Below, in pieces: positions 34,271 through 42,766 of a stretch of DNA of 64,000 nt (position 1 is its first letter; every line of letters begins with the position of its first letter). The translations under genes and the position numbers were made by a program. The notes under the pieces were generated by a model. That model was not told the DNA's origin, did not search any database, and worked only from the letters and a program-made list of their open reading frames with translations. Source of the stretch: Dyella acidiphila (GTDB taxonomy: Bacteria; Pseudomonadota; Gammaproteobacteria; Xanthomonadales; Rhodanobacteraceae); assembly GCF_014863405.1 (NCBI RefSeq), contig NZ_JACZZA010000002.1:310001-374000 (forward strand). Reading direction: 5' to 3'.

Positions 34271-35455
34271 ATGTCGGACGTCAGCGTTGTTATTGCAGGT
34301 GCCAAGCGCACCGCCATCGGCTCTTTCCTCGGCCAGTTCACCGGCGTGCCCAGCCCCAAGCTCGGCGCCACCGCGATCCGCGCCGCCCTTGAGCAGGCCG
34401 GCATCGCCGCCGCGGATGTGGGCGAGGTGATCATGGGCTGCGTGCTGCCGGCCAACCTCGGCCAGGCCCCCGCCCGCCAGGCGGCGCTGCAGGCCGGCCT
34501 GCCGGTCGGCACCGGCTGCACCACGGTCAACAAGGTGTGCGGCTCGGGCATGAAGTCGATCATGCTCGGCCACGACCTGATCAAGGCCGGCTCCGCCGCC
34601 ATCGTGGTGGCCGGCGGCATGGAATCGATGACCAATGCCCCGCACATGGTCAACGCCCGCACCGGCATCCGCTACGGCGACGGCCAGCTGGTCGACCATA
34701 TGGCCTGGGACGGCCTGACCAATCCCTATGACGGCAACGCGATGGGCGTGTTCGGCGAACTGTGCGCCGACAAGTACCACTTCACCCGCGAGGAACAGGA
34801 CGCCTTCGCCATCGAATCGGTGAAGCGCTCGCAGGCCGCCCAGGCGGCTGGCGCCTTCGCCGGCGAAATCGTGCCGGTGACCGTGTCCGGCCGCAAAGGC
34901 GACGTGCAGGTAGACACCGACGAGCAGCCGGGCCGCTCGGACATCGGCAAGATCCCCACGCTCAAGCCCGCGTTCCGCAAGGAAAACGGCACCATCACCG
35001 CTGCCAGCTCGTCCAGCATTTCCGACGGCGCGGCCGCCGTGGTGCTGCTCAGCGCCGACGATGCCAAGGCCCGCGGCATCGCGCCGCTGGCGCGCATCGC
35101 GGCCCATGCCACCCATTCGCAGGAACCGGAGTGGTTCACCACCGCGCCGGTGTCAGCTATCAGCAAGGTGCTGGACAAGGCCGGCTGGAAGGTGGCCGAC
35201 GTGGATCTGTTCGAAATCAACGAAGCCTTCGCCGTGGTGGCCATGGCCCCGATGCGCGAGCTGGGCATCGCGCACGACAAGCTCAACGTCAACGGCGGCG
35301 CCTGCGCGCTCGGCCACCCGATCGGCGCCAGCGGTACGCGCCTGGTGGTGACCCTGCTCAATGCCTTGAAAACCCGCGGTTTGCGTCGTGGCGTAGCGGC
35401 GCTGTGCATCGGCGGCGGCGAAGCCACCGCCATCGCCGTGGAGCGTTTGGACTAG
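34271..35455 (+). CDS. Acetyl-CoA C-acetyltransferase (thiolase)
   Basis: The 394-aa thiolase cleaves acetoacetyl-CoA (or 2-methylacetoacetyl-CoA) or condenses two acetyl-CoA. Catalytic residues are Cys90 (VNKVCGSGMKS), His in EINEAFAVVA and the region GGACALGHPIGASG with the second Cys and His. In this setting it can finish leucine and isoleucine breakdown, or feed polyhydroxybutyrate. ATG 34271 has GGAG six bases upstream. It is a single gene with its own promoter. Confidence 0.92.
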   Translation: MSDVSVVIAGAKRTAIGSFLGQFTGVPSPKLGATAIRAALEQAGIAAADVGEVIMGCVLPANLGQAPARQAALQAGLPVGTGCTTVNKVCGSGMKSIMLGHDLIKAGSAAIVVAGGMESMTNAPHMVNARTGIRYGDGQLVDHMAWDGLTNPYDGNAMGVFGELCADKYHFTREEQDAFAIESVKRSQAAQAAGAFAGEIVPVTVSGRKGDVQVDTDEQPGRSDIGKIPTLKPAFRKENGTITAASSSSISDGAAAVVLLSADDAKARGIAPLARIAAHATHSQEPEWFTTAPVSAISKVLDKAGWKVADVDLFEINEAFAVVAMAPMRELGIAHDKLNVNGGACALGHPIGASGTRLVVTLLNALKTRGLRRGVAALCIGGGEATAIAVERLD

Positions 35456-35608
35456 GCAAAAGCGGCCGCCGATTGTCCGCGAGGGCCTTGTCGCCCCCTC
35501 GGCTGTTAATGCGGCATGAAAGTTGTTCATAAAACTGGTAGCGCACTTAACACGAACGCGCTATTAATAATCGTGCCAATTGGCATTCCACGGCTAAGGA
35601 GATCCATC

Positions 35609-35929
35609 ATGAAGTTCACGCGTACCCTTCTCGCCTCCGCGCTCGTCGCGCTGCTGGCGGCTTGCAGCAATGGCGCGCAGGATTCCGCGCAGGACGCACA
35701 GAAGTCGGCTGACCAAGCCCAGCAGGCAGCCTCGCAGGCTGCTGATCAGGCTCAGAAGGCCGCTGCTTCCGCTTCCACCGCTGCCGCCCCGGCTGCTGCT
35801 CCGGCTTCCACCGCTGCTGCTCCGGCTGCTGCTCCGGCCTCCACCGCCGCCGCTCCGGCCGCTGCCTCCACGGCTGCTGGCCAGGCGATGAAGGCTGATG
35901 CCGGCAAGGACGCTTCGAAGGGCAACTAA
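35609..35929 (+). CDS. Alanine/proline-rich small lipoprotein
   Basis: The 106-aa protein has lipoprotein signal [10 protein letters not shown] helical Gln/Ala segment ([30 protein letters not shown]), which has heptad-like spacing as in Lpp-type coiled coils, comes next. Then come about three copies of the 11-residue repeat [11 protein letters not shown] and a short charged tail. It is probably a periplasmic structural lipoprotein; function is unknown. The DNA of the repeat is a 33-bp tandem. Start 35609 follows AAGGAG, and a strong terminator follows. Confidence 0.7.
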   Translation: MKFTRTLLASALVALLAACSNGAQDSAQDAQKSADQAQQAASQAADQAQKAAASASTAAAPAAAPASTAAAPAAAPASTAAAPAAASTAAGQAMKADAGKDASKGN

Positions 35930-35954
35930 TCCTTCGTCAGGAAGCTTCCATGAA

Positions 35955-35985
35955 ACCGGCCGCCTTCGGGCGGCCGGTTTTTTTG
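35955..35985 (+). terminator. Rho-independent terminator
   Basis: CCGGCCGCC and GGCGGCCGG with a TTCG loop are followed by seven T, 26 bases after the lipoprotein stop. Confidence 0.9.
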
Positions 35986-36080
35986 TGCGTGCACCATCAC
36001 CCTGGTTGCAAGCGCAAATGCAGAAGGCCGCCCTGCACCGTTATCATCCGGGGTTTGCCCAGACGGTCGCAGTACCAGCC

Positions 36081-37688
36081 ATGAGCGTCCTCACTTCGCA
36101 GATCGATCCCCGTTCCCCCGAATTCCAGGCCAGCAGCGCCGGCCTGCGCAGCCTTGTCGACGACCTGCGCCGTGAGATGGCGCGCAGCGCCGAGGGCGGC
36201 GGCACCAAGGCGCGCGAGAAGCACACCGCGCGCGGCAAGCTGCTGCCGCGCGAACGCATCCGCGCCCTGCTCGACCCGGGCTCGCCGTTCCTGGAGCTGT
36301 CGCCGCTGGCCGCACACGGCATGTACGACGACGCGGCACCCGCCGCCGGCGTCATCACCGGCATCGGCCAGGTGCACGGCACCGAAGTGGTGATCGTTGC
36401 CAACGACGCCACCGTCAAGGGCGGCACCTATTTCCCGATGACGGTGAAAAAGCACCTGCGCGCGCAGGAAGTGGCGCTGGAAAACCGCCTGCCGTGCATC
36501 TACCTGGTCGACTCCGGCGGCGCCTTCCTGCCGCTGCAGGACGAGGTATTCCCGGACAAGGAACACTTCGGCCGCATCTTCTACAACCAGGCGCGCATGT
36601 CGGGCCTGGGCATTCCGCAGATCGCCGTGGTGATGGGCTCGTGCACGGCCGGCGGCGCCTATGTGCCGGCGATGAGCGATGAAACCATCATCGTGCGCGA
36701 GCAAGGCACCATTTTCCTGGGCGGCCCGCCGCTGGTGAAGGCCGCCACCGGCGAAGTGGTGGATGCCGAGGCGCTGGGCGGCGCGGACGTGCACACCTCC
36801 GTATCGGGCGTGGCCGACCATTTCGCCGAGAACGACGCGCATGCGCTGTCGATCGCGCGCGACATCGTCGCCAGCCTCAACCGCAAGAAGCCGATGCCGC
36901 TGGCCTTGCAGGCTCCGGCGGAGCCGCGTTACGCGGCGGAAGAACTGTACGGCGTGATTCCGCAGGATACGCGCCGCCCGTTCGATATCCGCGAAGTGAT
37001 CGCACGCATCGTCGACGGCTCCGAATTCCATGAATTCAAAGCCCGCTACGGCAAAACCCTGGTATGCGGCTTCGCGCATATCCACGGCTATCCGGTCGGC
37101 ATCGTGGCCAACAACGGCATCCTGTTTTCCGAGTCGGCGCTGAAGGGCGCGCACTTCATCGAGCTGTGCAACCAGCGCAATGTGCCGCTGGTGTTCCTGC
37201 AGAACATCACCGGCTTCATGGTCGGCAAGAAATACGAGAATGCCGGCATTGCCAAAGACGGCGCCAAGATGGTTACCGCGGTGGCCTGCTCGCATGTGCC
37301 GAAGTTCACCGTGGTGATCGGCGGCAGTTTCGGCGCCGGCAACTACGCCATGTGCGGCCGCGCCTATGGCGCACGCTTCCTGTGGATGTGGCCCAACGCG
37401 CGCATCAGCGTGATGGGTGGCGAACAGGCTGCCAGCGTGCTGGCCACGGTGAAGCGCGACGGCATCGAAGCCGGCGGCAAGAGCTGGAGCGCGGAGGAAG
37501 AAGAGAACTTCAAGGCGCCGATCCGCGCGCAGTACGAGCAGCAGGGACATCCCTATTACGCCAGTGCGCGCCTGTGGGACGACGGCATCATCGATCCGGC
37601 CGATACGCGGCGCGTGCTGGGGCTGGCGATTTCGGCCTCGTTGAATGCGCCGATCGAGCCCGGCCGCTACGGCGTCTTCCGCATGTAA
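36081..37688 (+). CDS. Methylcrotonyl-CoA carboxylase carboxyltransferase subunit (beta)
   Basis: The 535-aa carboxyltransferase transfers CO2 from biotin to 3-methylcrotonyl-CoA in leucine degradation, in complex with the biotin subunit encoded at 46473. It has the crotonase-fold carboxylase motifs [33 protein letters not shown], the acyl-CoA oxyanion GG and the C-terminal biotin-binding [16 protein letters not shown]. Length equals that of known MccB/LiuB. ATG 36081 is chosen by similarity; its ribosome site is weak. The two carboxylase genes are almost 9 kb apart here, whereas they are usually adjacent. Confidence 0.93.
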   Translation: MSVLTSQIDPRSPEFQASSAGLRSLVDDLRREMARSAEGGGTKAREKHTARGKLLPRERIRALLDPGSPFLELSPLAAHGMYDDAAPAAGVITGIGQVHGTEVVIVANDATVKGGTYFPMTVKKHLRAQEVALENRLPCIYLVDSGGAFLPLQDEVFPDKEHFGRIFYNQARMSGLGIPQIAVVMGSCTAGGAYVPAMSDETIIVREQGTIFLGGPPLVKAATGEVVDAEALGGADVHTSVSGVADHFAENDAHALSIARDIVASLNRKKPMPLALQAPAEPRYAAEELYGVIPQDTRRPFDIREVIARIVDGSEFHEFKARYGKTLVCGFAHIHGYPVGIVANNGILFSESALKGAHFIELCNQRNVPLVFLQNITGFMVGKKYENAGIAKDGAKMVTAVACSHVPKFTVVIGGSFGAGNYAMCGRAYGARFLWMWPNARISVMGGEQAASVLATVKRDGIEAGGKSWSAEEEENFKAPIRAQYEQQGHPYYASARLWDDGIIDPADTRRVLGLAISASLNAPIEPGRYGVFRM

Positions 37689-37705
37689 TGCGCGCCCATA
37701 TGGGC

Positions 37706-37789
37706 GTAGGTTGGGTTAGCGCAGCGTAACCCAACAATGCCCAGCTTCGATGGAAATCTGTTGGGTTACGCTGCGCTAACCCAACCTAC
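37706..37789. repeat. Long inverted repeat, GGTTGGGTTAGCGCAGCG family (copy 1)
   Basis: Two perfect inverted arms of about 31 bp (starting GTAGGTTGGGTTAGC, ending GCTAACCCAACCTAC) enclose 22 bp. Related copies lie at 42325 and 49414. Confidence 0.92.
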
Positions 37790-37822
37790 GTGTGACGCAA
37801 GGATGTACAGGGGAAATTGGTA

Positions 37823-39514
37823 ATGATCGTCGGCATCGATCTGGGCACCACGCATTCGCTTATCGGTTACTACAGCGATGCGGGTCCGCAACTGTTTCGC
37901 AACGCGCTGGGCGATTACCTTACGCCCTCGGTGGTCAGCGTCGACGAAGACGGCCATATGCTGGTCGGCGAAGCCGCACGCGACCGCCTGATCAGTCATC
38001 CCGCTGCCAGCGTCGCCGCTTTCAAGCGCTGGATGGGTACGGCGCGCGAAACGCAGCTAGGCCAGCGCAGCTTCCGTCCGGAAGAACTGTCCGCGCTAGT
38101 GCTGCGCTCCCTGCTCGCAGACGCCGAAGCCGCGCTGGGCGAGAAAGTGCGGGAAGCCGTGGTCAGCGTGCCGGCTTATTTTTCTGACGCACAACGCAAA
38201 GCCACACGCGCGGCAGGCGAACTGGCCGGCATCAAAGTGGAGCGGCTGATCAACGAACCGACCGCCGCCGCGCTCGCCTATGGCCTGCAGGAACGGCGGG
38301 AAGGCAGCCGCTTCCTGGTCTTCGATCTTGGCGGCGGCACCTTCGACGTATCCGTGCTGGAGATGTTCGAAGGCGTGGTGGAAGTGCATGCCAGCGCCGG
38401 CGACAACTACCTCGGCGGCGAGGATTTCCTCGACCTGCTGCAGAACAGCTGTCTGGCCGAGCTGAAACTGCACTCCGCGGATTTTTCCCCGGCCGAACGC
38501 AGCCTGCTGCGCCGTCGCCTGGAAAGCGTCAAGCGCAGCCTGAGCCAGCAAGCGGAAGTATCGGTAGAGGCGCAGATCGGCAAGCACGAGATCAAGTGGC
38601 GCATCGACCAGGAGCGCTTCCTGCAGCTGGCCGATCCACTGCTGCAGCGCATGCGCGCGCCGCTGGAACGTGCGCTGCGCGACGCCCGCCTGCGTCCCGA
38701 GCAGCTCGACGAAATCGTGCTGGTCGGCGGCGCAAGCCGCATGCCGCTGGTATCGCGCCTCACCGCGCGCATGTTCGGCCGGCTGCCGCTGCGCCACGTC
38801 AATCCGGATGAGGCGATTGCGCTCGGCGCCTGCGTGGCTTCCGGCCTGAAAAGCCGCAACGCCAAGCTGGAAGAAATCATCCTGACCGATGTCTGTCCGT
38901 ACACGCTCGGTGTGGAGATCGGCCAGCGCGATGCGCAGGGACATGTGCAAAACGGTTTGTTCTCGCCGGTGATCCAGCGCAACAGCGTGGTGCCGGTCAG
39001 CCGCGAAAGCAGTTACTTTCCGATGGTCGAACAGCAGGGCAGGCTTTCGCTGAAGGTGTATCAGGGCGAGAACCCGCTGGTGGAAAACAATATCAAGCTG
39101 GGCGAGCTGGAAATTCCGCTCAATCCCGGCCTGAGCATTGCGCAGAACGAAGTGGTGGTGCGCTTCACCTATGACATCAACGGCGTGCTGCAGATCGAAG
39201 CCACGCCAAAGTCCAGCGGATTGCGCCACGAACTGGTGCTGGAGCAAAACCCGGGCATGCTCAGCGAAGCGGAAATCCGCGCGCGTCTGGCCGCCTTGTC
39301 CGAGCTGAAAATCCATCCGCGCGACAAGCAGGAAAATATCGCCCTGCTCGCGCGCGCCGAACGCCTGTTCGAGGAACATCTGACCGCCCGGCAATTACTG
39401 CAGCAGTGGATCGGGCAATTCCGCCAGAGCCTGGAAAGCCAGGACGAACGCATGATCCACGAGCATCGACAGCAATTCAGCACGGCGCTGGATTCGCTGG
39501 AAACGCAGCTGTGA
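37823..39514 (+). CDS. hscC: HscC-like Hsp70 chaperone
   Basis: The 563-aa Hsp70-class ATPase is closest in layout to HscC. It has phosphate 1 motif IVGIDLGTTHSLIGY, NEPTAAALAYG, phosphate 2 VFDLGGGTFDVSVLE and adenosine motif VLVGGASRMPLV. It has a short substrate-binding domain (CPYTLGVEIGQRDAQG, then NGVLQIEATPKS) and a reduced lid. HscC acts with specialised J proteins rather than DnaJ, and the next gene encodes a J-like protein overlapping by four bases. ATG 37823 follows GGGGAAATTGG. Confidence 0.88.
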   Translation: MIVGIDLGTTHSLIGYYSDAGPQLFRNALGDYLTPSVVSVDEDGHMLVGEAARDRLISHPAASVAAFKRWMGTARETQLGQRSFRPEELSALVLRSLLADAEAALGEKVREAVVSVPAYFSDAQRKATRAAGELAGIKVERLINEPTAAALAYGLQERREGSRFLVFDLGGGTFDVSVLEMFEGVVEVHASAGDNYLGGEDFLDLLQNSCLAELKLHSADFSPAERSLLRRRLESVKRSLSQQAEVSVEAQIGKHEIKWRIDQERFLQLADPLLQRMRAPLERALRDARLRPEQLDEIVLVGGASRMPLVSRLTARMFGRLPLRHVNPDEAIALGACVASGLKSRNAKLEEIILTDVCPYTLGVEIGQRDAQGHVQNGLFSPVIQRNSVVPVSRESSYFPMVEQQGRLSLKVYQGENPLVENNIKLGELEIPLNPGLSIAQNEVVVRFTYDINGVLQIEATPKSSGLRHELVLEQNPGMLSEAEIRARLAALSELKIHPRDKQENIALLARAERLFEEHLTARQLLQQWIGQFRQSLESQDERMIHEHRQQFSTALDSLETQL

Positions 39515-40953
39515 ACTGGGCGTTCGAGTTGCTGGGACTGCGACCGGATGCGGACGCGGCAAGCATCAAGCGCGCGTATGCGCAGCTGTTGCGCAGCACG
39601 CGTCCGGATGAAGATCCGGAAGGGTTCCAGCGTCTGCATGCGGCGTACAAGACCGCCTTGGCGCAGGTGAACACCGCTGCGCCGGCAGTCGTGGCGCCGC
39701 CCCCGCCACTCGGCAGCAACGCCCCATCCACGCCGGCCACGCCGTCGACCGCAACTCGACCGGAGCCGCAGGCGGTAGCGCAGCCAAGGCCCGTACCGAC
39801 AATCAATATCGGTGCCTTGGCCGGTGAAGTCATTCGTGTTGCAACCGGCGATAGCCGCAAGCTGACGGCCTGGTTGCAGGCCCGTCAGGAGTTCTGGTCG
39901 ATCCAGGTCAAACAGCAGACGGCTCAGGCAGTCATGCAGCGCCTGTTCCAGCAGCCGCAGGCGATGTCGGCCGAGAGCCTGAATGCTCTGCTGAAATTCT
40001 TCGACCTGGACCATGTACTGTCGGGCATCAACCCGTATGCACTGCAACAGCTGCGCCGCCGCCAGTCGCTGCAGTGGGAGCTGACGCCGGAACATCATTA
40101 CGAATTGATGCAGCGCATCCAGCTGCGCCGCAATGGCCGCCCGGATCAGCGGGCACTACAGCACTATCTTGCGCTGTTGCAGCAACCGCTTACCTGGCTT
40201 GCCGTGGTCAAGACGGTGCTGCGCGGTGGCGCGCTCGATCGGCTCGGGCATTTTCTGCAGGCGCTGTGCCAGGGCCATCTCGACGATCTGCCCGCTTCGT
40301 TCGATCGGCGCAGCGTGCAGTTCTGGTACAAGGCCAATCATGCCGGCGCCATGAGCGGCCCGCGCTTTGCGGTCAATACGCTGCGCGTGATCGTCATCGG
40401 GTTTGTCTGCGCCCTGCTCGCCAGCATCGTCTTCGCCATCAGCTTCAGTGCCGGCAGCATGCCGGGCAAGGATGCGCTGCGCCTGGCCTCTACCTTTTCA
40501 TTCGCCATCGTCGGTGGCGTGGTAGGTGTGTGGCTGATGATCGCGGGCTGGATTTACCTGGACGACTGGCAAGGCCTGCCGGAATCCACCGCATCACGCC
40601 GGCCATGGTTGCGGCGCCTGTTGATCCCCGCGCTATGCACCATCGGCTTCGGGCTGCACGAACTGGGCGCATCCGATTACATTGCCGGCCCAATGGTGTT
40701 CGTCAGTCTCTTCTTGGCACTGCGCCGGTTCCGTCGGCGTTATGCACCGCAAGCACCGCGACGTGCATTGCGGCTGCGCGCAATGCTGCCATGGATCTAT
40801 CTGTGCGGCATCGGCATCAGCGCACTGATCCATCTGCAAACGGATTCCGACTTTCCGGTCGTGCCCGCCGCCTTCGCAGTCACGCTCTGCACCTGGCTCG
40901 CCGACATGTGGCGCCATCGCGCCCACGTGCATCCGCGGTTTGCACGCAGCTGA
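39511..40953 (+). CDS. J-like domain membrane protein, partner of HscC
   Basis: The 480-aa protein starts at GTG 39511 over the hscC stop. The first 50 residues look like a J domain (ELLGLRPDADAASIKRAYAQLLR, then FQRLHAAYKTAL), but the HPD signature loop reads RPD at 31-33. A Pro/Ala linker (residues 55-85) and a helical middle follow. The C-terminal part has about six membrane helices from residue 290 (VIVIGFVCALLASIVFAISF onward). It is probably an inner-membrane co-chaperone for HscC, like DjlB/DjlC, inferred from gene coupling. Whether the altered loop still stimulates ATPase is open. Confidence 0.8.
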   Translation: MNWAFELLGLRPDADAASIKRAYAQLLRSTRPDEDPEGFQRLHAAYKTALAQVNTAAPAVVAPPPPLGSNAPSTPATPSTATRPEPQAVAQPRPVPTINIGALAGEVIRVATGDSRKLTAWLQARQEFWSIQVKQQTAQAVMQRLFQQPQAMSAESLNALLKFFDLDHVLSGINPYALQQLRRRQSLQWELTPEHHYELMQRIQLRRNGRPDQRALQHYLALLQQPLTWLAVVKTVLRGGALDRLGHFLQALCQGHLDDLPASFDRRSVQFWYKANHAGAMSGPRFAVNTLRVIVIGFVCALLASIVFAISFSAGSMPGKDALRLASTFSFAIVGGVVGVWLMIAGWIYLDDWQGLPESTASRRPWLRRLLIPALCTIGFGLHELGASDYIAGPMVFVSLFLALRRFRRRYAPQAPRRALRLRAMLPWIYLCGIGISALIHLQTDSDFPVVPAAFAVTLCTWLADMWRHRAHVHPRFARS

Positions 40954-41253
40954 TTGCGACGCTGCATTCGTCAGCATTGCGCAAGCTCGCCTACACCGCT
41001 TCATCACATCCACATCAAGTTCACGTTCACCAAAACGTGACGAAGGCGCACGCCACTTAAACACCCTTGCCGTCTGCAATGCTGCAGAAAGATTCATGTC
41101 ATGCGCGGCGGTTGTGATCGTCGCTTCGGCTATGGCGCACTGCGCTTTTGGGGAAGACCGGGCGGACCGGTCAAGCCGGAGCCGCTTAGGGAGGGCGGCA
41201 GTCGATAACGCATGGAGATGCGTCCACTTCTATTCGACGATAAGGATCAAATC
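40954..41253. other. Intergenic, no gene seen
   Basis: The 300-bp gap between the J-like gene and the phospholipase gene has no convincing ORF on either strand. It should hold the phospholipase promoter. A short inverted pair (CACGTT / AACGTG) lies near 41020-41038. Confidence 0.4.
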
Positions 41254-42279
41254 ATGAAAAGCCGTAGTGAGCGTTCCACTTTCGCAAAGACCGCCCTGTC
41301 CGCTGCGCTGGCTGTTGCCTGCGCCTTTGGCGCGGCCTTGCCCGCCTCCGCTGCGACCGGCACGCAGACGTTGGTGATTTTTCCCGATCAGGGCTTTACC
41401 TCGATCTACAACCTGATCAACGCAGCGCAATCCACCATCGACATGACGATGTACGAACTGCAGGACACCACCGCGCAGACCGACCTGTGCAACGCTGCCG
41501 CGCGCGGCGTGACGGTGCGCGTGATCCTCGACGTGAACGACGAAAAGAGCAACAACACCGCCGCCTACAACCAGCTCAACGGCTGCGGCGTGAAGGTGGT
41601 GTGGGCCTACACCAAGTATGAGGCCACCCACCAGAAGACGATCACCATCGACGGCGCCACCTCCAGCGCGCAGACGGCGATCATGACGGCCAATCTCACC
41701 AGCCGTTACTACAGCACCACCCGCGATTTCGCGGTGATCGAAACCGACAAGAACGACATCGCCGCGATCGAGGCCACCTTCGCCAAGGATTACGCGCACT
41801 CCAGCGTAACCCCGACCAACGGCGACGACCTGGTGTGGAGCCCGACCAATTCGCAGACCTCGCTGCTCAACATCATCAACAACGCCACCACCAGCCTGCT
41901 GGTGGAGAACGAAGAGATGAGCGACAGCGCGATCGTCGATGCACTGGAGAACGCGGCCGAGAACGGCGTAAGCGTGACGGTGGTGATGACCAACGACGAT
42001 AACGACTACGAAAGCGAATTCAACGCGTTGACCAATGCCGGCGTGAGCATCAGCACCTACCCGGACAACGACACCGCGCTGTATATCCATGCCAAGGCGA
42101 TCGTGGCCGACTATGGCACCTCCGGCCAGGTGGCCTTCGTGGGCTCGGAGAACTTCTCCAGCGCCTCGCTCACCAAGAACCGCGAGCTGGGCCTGACCAC
42201 CACCAATACGAGCATCATCTCGCAGCTCGAAAGCACCATGAGCAACGACTACTCGGGCGGCACGCCCTGGTCGAACTGA
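41254..42279 (+). CDS. Secreted phospholipase D-family protein
   Basis: The 341-aa protein has a Sec signal (ALAVACAFGAALPASAA) and two PLD catalytic HxKxxxxD motifs: HQKTITID (His126, Lys128) and HAKAIVAD (His279, Lys281). Each is followed by the usual Asn/Ser segment (TANLTSRY, VGSENFSS). It hydrolyses phosphodiester bonds, either in phospholipids or in nucleic acid; in length and layout it is a compact two-motif secreted PLD. ATG 41254 has AAGGA upstream. It is a single gene, with no immunity or secretion partner nearby. Confidence 0.88.
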   Translation: MKSRSERSTFAKTALSAALAVACAFGAALPASAATGTQTLVIFPDQGFTSIYNLINAAQSTIDMTMYELQDTTAQTDLCNAAARGVTVRVILDVNDEKSNNTAAYNQLNGCGVKVVWAYTKYEATHQKTITIDGATSSAQTAIMTANLTSRYYSTTRDFAVIETDKNDIAAIEATFAKDYAHSSVTPTNGDDLVWSPTNSQTSLLNIINNATTSLLVENEEMSDSAIVDALENAAENGVSVTVVMTNDDNDYESEFNALTNAGVSISTYPDNDTALYIHAKAIVADYGTSGQVAFVGSENFSSASLTKNRELGLTTTNTSIISQLESTMSNDYSGGTPWSN

Positions 42280-42324
42280 TTCACAGCTTCGCCCTCCCCT
42301 GCTTGCGGGGGAGGGTCTCGTGCA

Positions 42325-42399
42325 TAGATTGGGTTAGCGCAGCGTAACCCGACATCATCGTGCGGCATCGTTGGGTTACGCTGCGCTAACCCAACCTAC
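42325..42399. repeat. Long inverted repeat, GGTTGGGTTAGCGCAGCG family (copy 2)
   Basis: The inverted arms TTGGGTTAGCGCAGCGTAAC and GTTACGCTGCGCTAACCCAA enclose 15-20 bp, between the convergent phospholipase and feo genes. Confidence 0.92.
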
Positions 42400-42463
42400 T
42401 CGCTCGCTTCCGTCATTTCGGCGAAGAGACGTGATATCCGGTGGAAAACCGATCCGAACGCGC

Positions 42464-42766
42464 TCAGCGATTGCGCGGGCGGAATTCCAGCGGCATCACC
42501 TCGGTCTTTGCGCCAGCGGGCGGCTTGGGCCCGCAAGCACCGCAGGTGCTGCAACCGTCGCTGCAACTGCCGGTAGCCTGCTTGGGCTGCAGGCGTCGGC
42601 CAAAGGCGCGCATCCACGCGGCATGCCCAGGCTGGCTGAAATGGATCGCCGCGGAGGCGAGCCAGCGATTGGTCAGCGCCGGCGCCATTTTGCGGAATGC
42701 GTAAATCACGCTGACCAGCACGATCAGCCCGATCACGATGTACTGCACCAGCAGGCCCGTGCTCAC
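42464..42766 (-). CDS. FeoB-associated Cys-rich small membrane protein
   Basis: The 100-aa protein has one N-terminal membrane helix (LLVQYIVIGLIVLVSVIYAF), a basic amphipathic middle (HAAWMRAFGRRLQPKQ) and a cysteine cluster near residues 68-78 (CSDGCSTCGACG). It starts at GTG over the feoB stop. Position and Cys cluster match the third component seen after feoB in related bacteria, where FeoC would sit in enterics. It may bind iron or an Fe-S cluster; that is inference. Confidence 0.75.
   Translation of the reverse strand: MSTGLLVQYIVIGLIVLVSVIYAFRKMAPALTNRWLASAAIHFSQPGHAAWMRAFGRRLQPKQATGSCSDGCSTCGACGPKPPAGAKTEVMPLEFRPRNR

Noticed and set aside
35997-37550. 517-codon frame antisense to the carboxylase beta subunit
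   Set aside because: No signature and typical antisense composition; the sense strand is a full-length known enzyme.
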